A stretch of 54,635 nt of DNA from a virus. A program made the position numbers and the translations under genes. Numbering within the stretch: the first letter of the stretch is position 1; each line of letters begins with the position of its first letter. The stretch is from IMG/VR virus record IMGVR_UViG_3300025543_000033, positions 1-54,635 of that record; one strand, 5' to 3'. Shown piece after piece: positions 15,360 to 23,518 of this stretch. The notes under the pieces were generated by a model. It made no database searches. It had not been told where the DNA came from and saw only the letters and a list, made by a program, of their open reading frames with translations.

Positions 15360-15370
15360 TGCTATAAATT

Positions 15371-15928
15371 ATGGAAGATTTAAAAAAGTTACGACAACAA
15401 AAAGTTAGACAAAAATTACGATACCTTCAATTAGAATTATTGGAAACTAAAATTATTTACAAAAATTCATTGGAGCGTTTTCGTATCGACTTTTCACAAG
15501 AAGTCAACCCCGAAGAAGTAAAGAAACAGGCGGTTGAATCCAAAGACCCATATGAAGAAATCCAAACAGATGTATCGGAAGATTCATTTAAAAAAGTATA
15601 TCGTAAAGTAGCAAACAAACTTCACCCAGATAAGAAAGGTGGAGACTTGGAAAAGTTCAAACTTGCCAATCAAGCAAACAAGAACAAAGACTTTGGTGCT
15701 TTATTAGAAATGGCAGATGAATTAGAAATAGACTTTGAGTTATCCAATGAATTGATTGACGAGATGACTAAACAATGTAAAGCAGTAATTGATAATATTA
15801 CACAAATGAAAACCACAACTGCTTGGACTTGGGCACATTCCAAAGAAAGTGAACGAGAAGGTTTACGACAATATATAATGTCAACTATTATGCCTAAAAA
15901 AGATTTAACAGATAAAGAAAATGAATAA
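15371..15928 (+). CDS. J-domain (DnaJ-like) protein
   Basis: A co-chaperone that would stimulate host DnaK. The J-domain core is central: SFKKVYRKVANKLHPDKKGG, with the HPD motif near residue 87, then a helix with QANKNKDFGAL. The N-terminal 60 residues are a charged coiled coil and the C-terminal part is helical, without the zinc or substrate domains of full DnaJ. Length 185. No clear ribosome site is visible just upstream. Confidence 0.8.
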   Translation: MEDLKKLRQQKVRQKLRYLQLELLETKIIYKNSLERFRIDFSQEVNPEEVKKQAVESKDPYEEIQTDVSEDSFKKVYRKVANKLHPDKKGGDLEKFKLANQANKNKDFGALLEMADELEIDFELSNELIDEMTKQCKAVIDNITQMKTTTAWTWAHSKESEREGLRQYIMSTIMPKKDLTDKENE

Positions 15929-16160
15929 AAGTCGCAGGTTCATTTTTCCAAAACTACTTGGTTTTTTAAGTTAGTCGTAAAGGGATGAGAGGTTTGGATA
16001 GAGCGACCAAACGAAAGTCCTAACACAAGACAGATATTACGCTATAAGTTAGGCTGGGTTGTAGACCAAAGAGTAGTGTAATACCACAAGATAGTGGATT
16101 GAGATTTGATGATATAGCATCAAGTCGGAAGAAAGTGAAATAAAAGACGGATAAGTCCGC
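15929..16160 (+). ncRNA. Possible structured RNA in a gene-free stretch
   Basis: The 270 bases between the J-domain gene and the next start hold no gene but several stems: GTTTGG/CCAAAC (15992-16012), CCTAAC/GTTAGG (16019-16024 with 16048-16053), CCAC/GTGG (16084-16097), a nine-pair hairpin (16103-16111 with 16118-16126, loop ATATAG) and CGGA/TCCG (16148-16159). TATTAC (16035-16040) could pair with GTAATA (16078-16083), which would make a pseudoknot. Purine-rich, GC-richer than its surroundings. No known class could be assigned. Confidence 0.45.
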
Positions 16161-16166
16161 GTGTTT

Positions 16167-16174
16167 TATATTTA
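16167..16174 (+). promoter_or_regulatory. Late-type promoter motif TATATTTA
   Basis: TTTTATATTTATATTAA, no -35 box, 24 bases before the ribosome-site region of the membrane protein at 16198. AAAGGTGGAG follows it. Confidence 0.5.
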
Positions 16175-16197
16175 TATTAAAGGTGGAGAAAAGAATT

Positions 16198-17154
16198 ATG
16201 GAAAACTCAAAATATTTTTATATATGGATTGGATTGTCAGCCCTACTTATCGCAGGTAGTGCTGCAGCATTTTCAGTCTATGGTCTTGCTAAATTATTTA
16301 GTGGAGCATTTATATCGGTTGTGATTATGGCAAGTTCTTTGGAACTTGGTAAATTAGTTACAGCATCTTTCTTGTATCGTTATTGGAAAGTCATTAGTTG
16401 GTTTCAAAAAGTCTATATGACTTTCGCAACATTAGTTTTGATTGGGATTACATCAGCAGGTATCTTTGGATATTTGTCAAATGCATATCAAGGAGCAACA
16501 TTAGAATTTGAAAAACAATCCACAGAACTTATCGCAGTTGAAGAACGAATAGAACAATTAGAAGAAGACAAGGTATTTCTAAAAGGTGAATTAGAAGAAC
16601 AAGTTAATTCATTACCAGAAAATTATATCACGGCAAAAAGAAAACTAAGAGAAGATTATAATCCAAGAATACTTGCAATCAATGACGAGATATTGGAATA
16701 CAAAAAGACCAGAGCAGATTTAGAAATACAATTGGTATCTACGGGTGTTGATGTTGGGCCAGCAATTTATCTGGCAAGAACTTTTGGAACCGACATAGAT
16801 ACCGTGGTAAAGTTCTTTATCTTTATTTTGATATTTGTGTTTGACCCATTGGCAGTTATGTTGGTCGTGGCATACAACCAAGCACTTATATTGAGAGAAA
16901 AACAATTACCAGAAAAAAAGAAATCTTGGTGGTCAAGAATTTGGGAAATGTATGATGATAAGCATGAAGTAGACTTATCACAAGGTGCACACGAAAGTCG
17001 TGGATTTTATGCACTTCAAGAATTAGAAGAACTTGATGAAATAGCAGAACAAGAACTACCAGAACCACGAGAAGAAAACGACCCAACACCAATTGTAGAA
17101 AAAGTAGAAATAAATCCACAACCAACTGCTCGTGGTGGAGTTAGAGTAAAATGA
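16198..17154 (+). CDS. Membrane protein with periplasmic or cytoplasmic coiled coil
   Basis: Function unknown. A 318-residue protein with four hydrophobic segments (about residues 7-27, 33-54, 70-95 and 208-228), a coiled coil between the third and fourth (about 100-185, EERIEQLEEDKVFLKGELEE) and an acidic, proline-rich tail. ATG at 16198 is used because GGTGGAG stands upstream; a GTG at 16183 is in frame but overlaps that ribosome site. Marine T4-like phages carry proteins of similar build, without a known role. Confidence 0.6.
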   Translation: MENSKYFYIWIGLSALLIAGSAAAFSVYGLAKLFSGAFISVVIMASSLELGKLVTASFLYRYWKVISWFQKVYMTFATLVLIGITSAGIFGYLSNAYQGATLEFEKQSTELIAVEERIEQLEEDKVFLKGELEEQVNSLPENYITAKRKLREDYNPRILAINDEILEYKKTRADLEIQLVSTGVDVGPAIYLARTFGTDIDTVVKFFIFILIFVFDPLAVMLVVAYNQALILREKQLPEKKKSWWSRIWEMYDDKHEVDLSQGAHESRGFYALQELEELDEIAEQELPEPREENDPTPIVEKVEINPQPTARGGVRVK

Positions 17155-17180
17155 TATTAACAATACAACAGGAGAATGTT

Positions 17181-17342
17181 ATGAGTAAGAAGTTTGCGTA
17201 CAAAGGAAAACTATGGAAAAAGGTTCACCAATTACAGAAACGGCTTACGAGGTCGGAACAAAATCCTGGACATTCAGAAGAAAAAGTAGAAAGAAGAAAC
17301 AGAATAATACACAAACTTTTAAATAAAATTAGAGAGAAATAA
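17181..17342 (+). CDS. 53-residue strongly basic protein
   Basis: Function unknown. Very lysine/arginine-rich (KGKLWKKVHQLQKRLTR, then KVERRNRIIHKLLNKIREK), helical, probably nucleic-acid-binding. ATG at 17181 is preferred over 17151 because AGGAG lies 6 bases before it. The stop runs straight into the A-tract of the next promoter. Confidence 0.5.
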   Translation: MSKKFAYKGKLWKKVHQLQKRLTRSEQNPGHSEEKVERRNRIIHKLLNKIREK

Positions 17343-17350
17343 AAAAAAAC

Positions 17351-17379
17351 TTGACTTTTTGAAAAAGGTGTATTATATT
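17351..17379 (+). promoter_or_regulatory. Sigma70-type promoter
   Basis: TTGACT at 17351-17356, a 17-base spacer and TATATT at 17374-17379, after an A9 tract. Predicted +1 about 17386 leaves a leader of only about nine bases before the ATG at 17395, too short for a normal ribosome site. Confidence 0.7.
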
Positions 17380-17394
17380 TAGGGTAAATAGATT

Positions 17395-17625
17395 ATGGAT
17401 ATTAGAGACATTATACAACGATTAGAAACAATAGAAGCTGAAGCACGAGATAAGAAACAATTCGAGTTAGAAGATTCTATTGGTATTCTGATTGAAGATA
17501 TCATTGAAGATGATTTAGAATTGAACAGACAAATGGCTCAAGATATTCGTAGATATGTTGATGATAAAATTGAAAACGAAATAATTAAACGAGCAATTAA
17601 AAACGGAACAATTGCTAAAGGATAA
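17395..17625 (+). CDS. Acidic helical protein, 76 residues
   Basis: Not recognised. Rich in Asp, Glu and Ile (IGILIEDIIEDDLELNRQM), probably all helix and possibly an inhibitor-like or DNA-mimic protein, but this is only a guess from charge. First gene of a run 17395-18274 from the promoter at 17351. Confidence 0.5.
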   Translation: MDIRDIIQRLETIEAEARDKKQFELEDSIGILIEDIIEDDLELNRQMAQDIRRYVDDKIENEIIKRAIKNGTIAKG

Positions 17626-17630
17626 AGGTT

Positions 17631-18080
17631 ATGGATAAGTTCGAAAAAAATGGTGGTTACTACATTGACGGAGTTCGTTATATGGATTGTAAGATTACCG
17701 GAGTTCCCGTTCGTAATGTAGGTGAGAACGCCACATATGTTATTAGTGATAGAGCACTAATGTCTAAAATGTATAAGATGTTTCCAGACACTTATGAAAA
17801 TAAATCTACACAAAGAGTATCTACTGGTCGTCCGGCTGGTTGGCACTTTATGGCTGAGTTTGTTGATAAAGACGGAAAGGTATATCATAAAGGTGTTGAA
17901 CAACCAAAGTTGTTTGGAACACTCAAACCAACTAAGGTTAAACCTAAAAAGAAAGTTAAACGAAAAACCAAAGATGAAATCTTGGTTGCTCGTCATAAAG
18001 CAAAACTTAAAGCTCAAAAACAATTAAATAAAGATTTAGAAAAACAAAAGAAATTCTTAATGGGAGAAGTAGATAAATGA
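17631..18080 (+). CDS. Hypothetical protein with basic C-terminal tail
   Basis: Not recognised. Residues 1-90 look like a compact beta-rich domain (YYIDGVRYMDC, then GWHFMAEFVDKDGKVYHKG). Residues 95-149 are very basic (KPKKKVKRKTKDE, then a lysine-rich helix). AAAGG in the spacer serves as ribosome site. It overlaps the next gene by four bases. Confidence 0.5.
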   Translation: MDKFEKNGGYYIDGVRYMDCKITGVPVRNVGENATYVISDRALMSKMYKMFPDTYENKSTQRVSTGRPAGWHFMAEFVDKDGKVYHKGVEQPKLFGTLKPTKVKPKKKVKRKTKDEILVARHKAKLKAQKQLNKDLEKQKKFLMGEVDK

Positions 18081-18274
18081 TGCGTAAAAGATTAGAAATC
18101 GGTAAACTACTCAAGGGAGATAAAAGACTTGAGGGAGAAACATTTCAAGAATATAAAGACAGATTAAAATTAGAGAAGTCTTTATTGAATGATTACGGAC
18201 ACGGAGTATTTGTTACGACTGATGAATATCGTCAAAACAAAATAAATCCGTTCAGACGAAATAAAAACGCTTGA
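18077..18274 (+). CDS. 65-residue basic hypothetical protein
   Basis: Not recognised. Basic, with a central TFQEYKDRLKLEKSL helix. Two consecutive ATG codons begin it. Its stop codon TGA lies inside the -35 box of the UV endonuclease promoter. Confidence 0.45.
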   Translation: MMRKRLEIGKLLKGDKRLEGETFQEYKDRLKLEKSLLNDYGHGVFVTTDEYRQNKINPFRRNKNA

Positions 18275-18299
18275 CAAACGAAATAAAATAGGTTATATT
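18271..18299 (+). promoter_or_regulatory. Sigma70-type promoter placing +1 on the uvdE start codon
   Basis: TTGACA at 18271-18276, a 17-base spacer and TATATT at 18294-18299. The predicted +1 is 18306, the A of the ATG. No ribosome site is present. Confidence 0.72.
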
Positions 18300-18305
18300 T
18301 AAATT

Positions 18306-19229
18306 ATGAAATTAGGTTATGCTTGTATCAATATGCAACTTAGTTATCCGACTAAGTATGGTAAACCAAAAGGAACACAACCAATCACTACTGGTCGTAG
18401 TATGATTAGACGAACCTTTGACGAGAAAGGTGTGGACTATGCGTCCGACATCACACTTGCAAACGCAAAAGACTTGAAAGAGATTATGGTTTGGAATTCT
18501 CTTAATGGGTTTAACTTCTATCGTATGACAAGTGGGTTAGCACCTTGGAAAACTGAATACGAGTGGAACGACTTAAAAGACATTGATGAGATTAAATTTT
18601 ATCTAAGGTCTGCTGGTAAGATTGCTGACAAATATGGAATTCGTGTTACATCTCACCCCGGCCCTTTCAATGTATTGGTATCACCAAACGAAAATGTAGT
18701 TCAGAATACATTTGATGATTTAATTATGCACGGAGAAATATTTGACTTTATGGGTTTATCAAGAACACCATACAACAAAATCAACATACATTGTAATGGT
18801 GTGTACGGAGATAAGATTTCAGCTATGGATAGGTTTTGTAAAAACTTTGAACGACTACCAGAGTCAGTTCAGACAAGACTTACCGTAGAGAACGACGACA
18901 AGGCAACTATGTATTCAGTAAAAGATTTAATGTATATTCACGAACGAATTGGTATACCGATTGTGTTTGATTATCATCATCACAAATTCTGCACAGGTGA
19001 TTTATCTGAACAAGAAGCATTAGAGTTGGCTATGTCTACTTGGCCAGACGATATAGTTCCGGTGGTTCATTATTCCGAATCCAAATCAGAACACGAACTC
19101 AACGAGTCAATCAAACCACAAGCACATTCAGACTTAATTAAAGAATTACCAAACACTTATGGTAATGTGGTGGACATTATGGTTGAGGCAAAACATAAAG
19201 AATTAGCTATACAGGAGTTTATAAAATGA
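18306..19229 (+). CDS. uvsE: UV damage endonuclease (UvdE/UvsE)
   Basis: Cuts DNA 5' of UV photoproducts. The 307-residue TIM-barrel protein opens with KLGYACINM and shows the family motifs FYRMTSGLAPW, VTSHPGPFNVL, NIHCNGVYGDK, LTVENDDK, IVFDYHHHKF and VVHYSES, containing the metal-binding His, Glu and Asp residues in the usual order. Useful for a sunlit-water phage. The message is probably leaderless. It overlaps the ATP-grasp gene by four bases. Confidence 0.9.
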   Translation: MKLGYACINMQLSYPTKYGKPKGTQPITTGRSMIRRTFDEKGVDYASDITLANAKDLKEIMVWNSLNGFNFYRMTSGLAPWKTEYEWNDLKDIDEIKFYLRSAGKIADKYGIRVTSHPGPFNVLVSPNENVVQNTFDDLIMHGEIFDFMGLSRTPYNKINIHCNGVYGDKISAMDRFCKNFERLPESVQTRLTVENDDKATMYSVKDLMYIHERIGIPIVFDYHHHKFCTGDLSEQEALELAMSTWPDDIVPVVHYSESKSEHELNESIKPQAHSDLIKELPNTYGNVVDIMVEAKHKELAIQEFIK

Positions 19230-20125
19230 GTATCAATGGTTGGATAATCCATAAAAAAGAATTAGGAGAAAACCACGAAGTCGAACGATTGGTTGAAGAA
19301 TTTCACAAACAACATATTAAGATTCGTATAGTGAATCCACAAGATGTAGATATATTTGTAAATCGTGATGATAGAAAATCTATCATTGTCGAGGGGAAAC
19401 AAGTTCCATTACCAGATTTCGTTTTACCGAGAACCGGTAGTGGAACGACTTATTTTATCAAAGCAATCATCAGACACTTAGAACGATTGGGTGTTGTTCT
19501 GATTAACGGAAGTGATGCGATTGATAATGTTAAAGACAAATTATATTCACAACAAATCTTGGGTGGTTCTAATTTACCAGTTCCAAATACAATGTTGGTT
19601 AAACATCCGATTGATGTGGACTTGGTAGAAAAGAATATGCAATATCCTTTGGTTGTGAAAACTTTAAGTGGTAGTTATGGTAGTGGAGTATTTTTAGTTC
19701 AAGACAGAAAACAATTTGTGGACTTGGTTAAAATGGCAGAACTATCTAATTCTTATTACAATATTATTATACAAGAATTTATAAAAGATTCTTATGGAAA
19801 AGATTTAAGAGTATTTGTTATCAATGGTAAAGTCGCTGGGTGTATGATGAGACAATCTACCGACGGAGACTTTCGTGCCAACTTAACTCGTGGTGGAGAA
19901 GCAATCCCTTATCAGATTGACGAAGACATTGAGTGGATTGGTGGTGAGTGTGCCAGACTTTTAGACTTGGATATAGCAGGTGTAGACTTGTTGTTCCACG
20001 AAGGTAAGTATATGATTTGTGAGGTAAATTCTGCACCAGGTTTTGAAGGTATGGAAAAATATACCAAGATAAACATCGCAGAACAAATCGTTCACTTCAT
20101 ACAGAAAAAAGTAGGTGACAAATAA
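19226..20125 (+). CDS. RimK-like ATP-grasp ligase
   Basis: An ATP-grasp enzyme of the RimK/glutathione synthase type that joins an amino acid to a carboxyl group. Visible are RTGSGTTYF near 68, the ATP-binding PLVVKTLSGSYGSGV (about 147-161), IIQEFIKDSYGKDLRVFVI, and the metal-binding end AGVDLLFHEGKYMICEVNSAPGF with the Glu/Asn pair. 299 residues is the normal size. In E. coli RimK adds glutamates to ribosomal protein S6; the phage substrate is unknown. Confidence 0.85.
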   Translation: MSINGWIIHKKELGENHEVERLVEEFHKQHIKIRIVNPQDVDIFVNRDDRKSIIVEGKQVPLPDFVLPRTGSGTTYFIKAIIRHLERLGVVLINGSDAIDNVKDKLYSQQILGGSNLPVPNTMLVKHPIDVDLVEKNMQYPLVVKTLSGSYGSGVFLVQDRKQFVDLVKMAELSNSYYNIIIQEFIKDSYGKDLRVFVINGKVAGCMMRQSTDGDFRANLTRGGEAIPYQIDEDIEWIGGECARLLDLDIAGVDLLFHEGKYMICEVNSAPGFEGMEKYTKINIAEQIVHFIQKKVGDK

Positions 20126-20129
20126 TTAT

Positions 20130-20137
20130 TATAAATA
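20130..20137 (+). promoter_or_regulatory. Perfect T4-late octamer TATAAATA
   Basis: TATAAATA five bases after the ATP-grasp stop, directly before AAAGGACGG and the ATG at 20152. If used as in T4, +1 would fall near 20143, leaving about nine leader bases. Single site, so uncertain. Confidence 0.4.
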
Positions 20138-20151
20138 AAAGGACGGAAACT

Positions 20152-20691
20152 ATGAAAAAATACTTCATTATATTTTTAACATTTTTCACTATCTTTAATG
20201 GATACATTTGGATAAACTTATTCAAAGAATACCAAACATATTATATGGGTATCATTGATTCATTAGAAGATGATAGAGTTAGATTACAATTAATGATTGA
20301 TGAACACGAACACGGAGTATCTTTAGCAGGACTTGATGTTACGGTCACAATGTATCACCCAGTCAGACAACAAACCGACAGAACACCAAACATATTAGCA
20401 GACGGAACTAAGATTACCGTTCACAAAGCATCAGAATATAGATATGTTGCCGTTAGTCGTAATTTATTAAAACGCTGGGGTGGTTGGTTAGACTATGGAG
20501 ATTTTATCGTATTGACCGGAACTGACGGAAAGGACGGAGTGTATCAAGTTAAAGATACAATGAACCAAAGATTTGTAAATCGTATTGATATCTTGGAATC
20601 ACCAGGCACGAAACCATATATGTTTTCGAGTGCTAAGATTAAGAAAGCAAATTTAAACGAGGATATAAAATTTGTTACAGAAAAAAAATAA
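20152..20691 (+). CDS. 3D-domain (double-psi barrel) protein with N-terminal anchor
   Basis: Residues 5-25 form a membrane anchor or signal segment. The rest resembles the 3D domain shared by MltA-type lytic transglycosylases and RlpA-like proteins: VTVTMYHPV near 63, ILADGTKI, YRYVAVSRNLL, YGDFIVLTG and the closing VNRIDIL with the conserved aspartate near 157. 179 residues. Peptidoglycan cleavage would fit a lysis or entry role, but catalytic activity is not proven by sequence alone. Confidence 0.65.
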   Translation: MKKYFIIFLTFFTIFNGYIWINLFKEYQTYYMGIIDSLEDDRVRLQLMIDEHEHGVSLAGLDVTVTMYHPVRQQTDRTPNILADGTKITVHKASEYRYVAVSRNLLKRWGGWLDYGDFIVLTGTDGKDGVYQVKDTMNQRFVNRIDILESPGTKPYMFSSAKIKKANLNEDIKFVTEKK

Positions 20692-20699
20692 AAAAATAC

Positions 20700-20728
20700 T
20701 TGACAAACGCTAAAAAGTTTTGTATATT
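20700..20728 (+). promoter_or_regulatory. Sigma70-type promoter
   Basis: TTGACA at 20700-20705, a 17-base spacer and TATATT at 20723-20728. +1 is about 20735 and the leader about 20 bases with AAAAAGG. TATAAATA at 20731-20738 overlaps, so a late start is also possible. Confidence 0.7.
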
Positions 20729-20754
20729 AGTATAAATAAATTAAAAAGGTTATT

Positions 20755-21909
20755 ATGAGTTTTGAGAAATTTACAGGTGTTACAGAATTTGACTTTGAAC
20801 TAAATAAACAAAAGTTCATTGAGAATTTGGATTACCTAAAAACTATGTCGGTTGAAGAATCCACTCTTTATAAGAAGTGGCAAGAGTTCAACAAAGATGT
20901 AGAAAAATCAAGACAGTGGGCAACTCAAATAGATGCCATCAGAAATAAGTTATGGACACCAACAGACATTTATAACAAAGAATTAACTATTCAAGAAATT
21001 CAAAACTTAGACCCGATTATAGAATTTACCAAAGATGCATCAGAGTGGACATTAGTTAGAAAGCTAATTCACACAATGGATTGGAATGCTAATCCAGGTC
21101 GTAATCAAAAGTATTATGTTAAAGACAGAACAACAGATAAAATACTTGGGTTAGTGTCATTAGGTAGTGATGTCACAAGTATCAAAGTTCGTGATGATTT
21201 CTTAGGTTGGAAAAAAGACGACAAGTTTAAAAATCATAAACTAAACAATACAGCTATTGCATCAACGATTGTTTGTGTTCAACCACTTGGGTTTAATATG
21301 TTGGGTGGTAAATTAATTGCATCAATGGCAACATCTTCTAATGTAAGAGAACAATGGAAAAAAGATTATGATGATTTATTAGTTGGATTAACCACAACAT
21401 CTTTGTATGGTGTTCACTCACAATACAACGGAATACCTTTGTGGAAAACATTAGGAGAATCCAATGGAAAGATTTTAATCAAACCAGATGATAGTGTTTA
21501 CTTGGTTTGGAATCAATGGTTAAAAGAAAACCATTATGAAGAACACTTGAAGGCTGTATCCAATACAGGCCCAAAACAAAATGTTATTAATAGAATTTTT
21601 AAACACTTGGAAATTAAACCAAAAGAATATGAACACGGATTTAAACGAGGTGTTTACTTTGCAGATATGTATGAAAACGGAAAAGAATTTCTAAGAAGTG
21701 AAATCGAAGAAAAAGATTTAGTTATGAAACAAAAGTATCAACAAGACACAGATTATATAAATAATTGGTGGAAACCAAAAGCAATCAAACGATATACAAA
21801 TCTATTGGAACAAAATAGAATCAAACCAGAATCATTATTTTATTCCAATATAATCGGTATGACTTGGGAAGAAGCCAAAGAAACTTATTTAAAAGAAGTC
21901 GGTAGATAA
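20755..21909 (+). CDS. DruA/DUF4338-like protein
   Basis: The middle of this 384-residue protein (about 115-225) follows the DUF4338 pattern: KYYVKDRTTDKILGLVSLG, RDDFLGW, a run of Asn, then a hydrophobic strand and GGKLIASMA, with SLYG...GIPLWKTLGE after it. DUF4338 is the domain of DruA from the Druantia defence system; its biochemical role is not known to me. The N-terminal 110 and C-terminal 150 residues are helical and charged. It stands at the head of a DNA-modification-like cluster. The assignment is moderate. Confidence 0.5.
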   Translation: MSFEKFTGVTEFDFELNKQKFIENLDYLKTMSVEESTLYKKWQEFNKDVEKSRQWATQIDAIRNKLWTPTDIYNKELTIQEIQNLDPIIEFTKDASEWTLVRKLIHTMDWNANPGRNQKYYVKDRTTDKILGLVSLGSDVTSIKVRDDFLGWKKDDKFKNHKLNNTAIASTIVCVQPLGFNMLGGKLIASMATSSNVREQWKKDYDDLLVGLTTTSLYGVHSQYNGIPLWKTLGESNGKILIKPDDSVYLVWNQWLKENHYEEHLKAVSNTGPKQNVINRIFKHLEIKPKEYEHGFKRGVYFADMYENGKEFLRSEIEEKDLVMKQKYQQDTDYINNWWKPKAIKRYTNLLEQNRIKPESLFYSNIIGMTWEEAKETYLKEVGR

Positions 21910-21923
21910 TGTTAAAAAAATAC

Positions 21924-21952
21924 TTGACTTTTACAAATTTTATTATTAAATT
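21924..21952 (+). promoter_or_regulatory. Sigma70-type promoter
   Basis: TTGACT at 21924-21929, a 17-base spacer and TAAATT at 21947-21952, after an A7 tract. The leader of about 36 bases contains AAAAAGGAGAC before the GTG start at 21995. Confidence 0.65.
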
Positions 21953-21994
21953 ATTAGACAATAAAATATTGAATATTAAAAAGGAGACTAAATA

Positions 21995-23518
21995 GTGAAA
22001 AAAACTAAATTTAAAGTAGAAGAAATTCCTAATGTAAAGGAAACTTCTAATTTAATGCCACCCGAGTGGTATAATGAAAAAGAAGGTGGTTATGTCTACC
22101 TTTGGACAAATTTAACAAATTTAAAATTAAATGAAGGCGTTACAGATGAATCTGAATTAAAGCCAGTTTACTATCTTGGTTTAGGAAGTAAAGGAAAACT
22201 TGGATACAAGGACGGAACTTATTATAGTTCTTGTAACGAGAAACAATACAAATTAGACCAGAGTAATCCTAATGTCGAATGGAGATTTGAAATTTTAGAT
22301 TTTTATGAAGAATATGAAATGGCTGAATATACAGAATCTTTTAAATTAGTGAATGTAAAAGCAGCTCAATCCCCACTTTATTACAATGGTAATAATGGAT
22401 TTGTAGAAATTAAAGAAAGTCTCACTAAAGATGTCATTCAACTAAATACAGACATTGAAGAAGCATCAAACTATTTTATGAGTTTACCGATTGACAAACG
22501 AGAAGGCTCTTACAAGGGATTTAGATTTAAAGTTGAACCTTGGTCAGTTGTTGAAAGCTTTATCCCTTATCAGTTACCAGAGCGTGAGGAAGACACTACG
22601 GTTATTGACAGCGTCGCGACAAAAGTTAGAGCGAAACGTGGAGACACAAGTTCTATCCCACCAATCTTAGTTATGAATTTAAGAGACGGTATTCAATTAG
22701 ATGACAATGGAAAGTATTTACAAGGAAATTTAAATTTTGCTGGTAATCACCGAAAAAAAGGTTGTCAAAACGAAGGAGCAACACACGCTAATGTTTTGTA
22801 TGTTCCAGATTATAGAACAGCTAACTATGGAAACATTCAAATTCAACAATTAGCTGCAGCTGACAACCCATTACCCAAAGAACCAAAAAATCCAACTGGA
22901 CAAAATGAACTTGTTAACATTGTAGTTGGAATGTGTCAAGAAAACAACATTCCAGTTTCTCACGAAGACATTGAAGATTATTTGGTATCACTTAATGTAG
23001 ACCCAAAACAACGAACAAAAGTTAAAGATTTAGCAAAAGACAAACAAAAACATCAGACAAACAACACCGTTCCAATCAAATGGAATGCAAAAGGTTGGTC
23101 AGCAGAAGCAAAACGAATCGTTGAGGCTTTAGAAACTGACACTTCAAAAGCAGTTGTTTGTTCGGTTGAAACTTTTAACATTGAGATGTTAATGAGAGTT
23201 TGGCATGAAGCTAATGAAAATCATACACCAATTACAGACTTTACTTATTTGATGTATGGTAGTAATGGCCCTGCTTGGACAATGTGGGACAATGAACCAA
23301 AAGGTAGAGCAAACGCTGACAAGTTGATTGATGCGACAAGAAATGAAGTTTATGACAAAGAAGGAAACTTGATTTCAGAAATCAAGGTACACTTTAGGAG
23401 ACTACCTGGAGAACATGCAAATGTTGGTGTTGATTACCACAACTTTTGGGACTCTTCGCGAAGAGGAAAAACTTGGTTAAAAGACGAAGGTATTACTTTA
23501 CCTAAAAAGGACAAATAA
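21995..23518 (+). CDS. GIY-YIG-like / ParB-N-like fusion protein
   Basis: A 507-residue protein. Residues 30-135 look like a degenerate GIY-YIG nuclease domain: GGYVYLWTN, YYLGLGSKGKL, GTYYSSC and FEILDFYEEYEMAEYTE. Residues about 190-270 resemble a ParB/Srx-type domain with PPILVMNLRDG and the motif AGNHRKKG. The rest contains a helical part and a C-terminal GSNGPAWTMW...HFRRLPGEHANVG region of unknown type. Start is GTG with a strong AAGGAGAC site. It overlaps the glycosyltransferase gene by one base. ParB-like domains in phages are often nucleases or nucleotide-binding regulators. Confidence 0.55.
   Translation: MKKTKFKVEEIPNVKETSNLMPPEWYNEKEGGYVYLWTNLTNLKLNEGVTDESELKPVYYLGLGSKGKLGYKDGTYYSSCNEKQYKLDQSNPNVEWRFEILDFYEEYEMAEYTESFKLVNVKAAQSPLYYNGNNGFVEIKESLTKDVIQLNTDIEEASNYFMSLPIDKREGSYKGFRFKVEPWSVVESFIPYQLPEREEDTTVIDSVATKVRAKRGDTSSIPPILVMNLRDGIQLDDNGKYLQGNLNFAGNHRKKGCQNEGATHANVLYVPDYRTANYGNIQIQQLAAADNPLPKEPKNPTGQNELVNIVVGMCQENNIPVSHEDIEDYLVSLNVDPKQRTKVKDLAKDKQKHQTNNTVPIKWNAKGWSAEAKRIVEALETDTSKAVVCSVETFNIEMLMRVWHEANENHTPITDFTYLMYGSNGPAWTMWDNEPKGRANADKLIDATRNEVYDKEGNLISEIKVHFRRLPGEHANVGVDYHNFWDSSRRGKTWLKDEGITLPKKDK

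Noticed and set aside
15929-16166. RNase P RNA, tmRNA or group I intron
   Set aside because: A GAAAGTCC-like string and an ATATAG loop recalled RNase P and intron motifs, but the other conserved regions, tRNA-like ends and flanking exons are missing.
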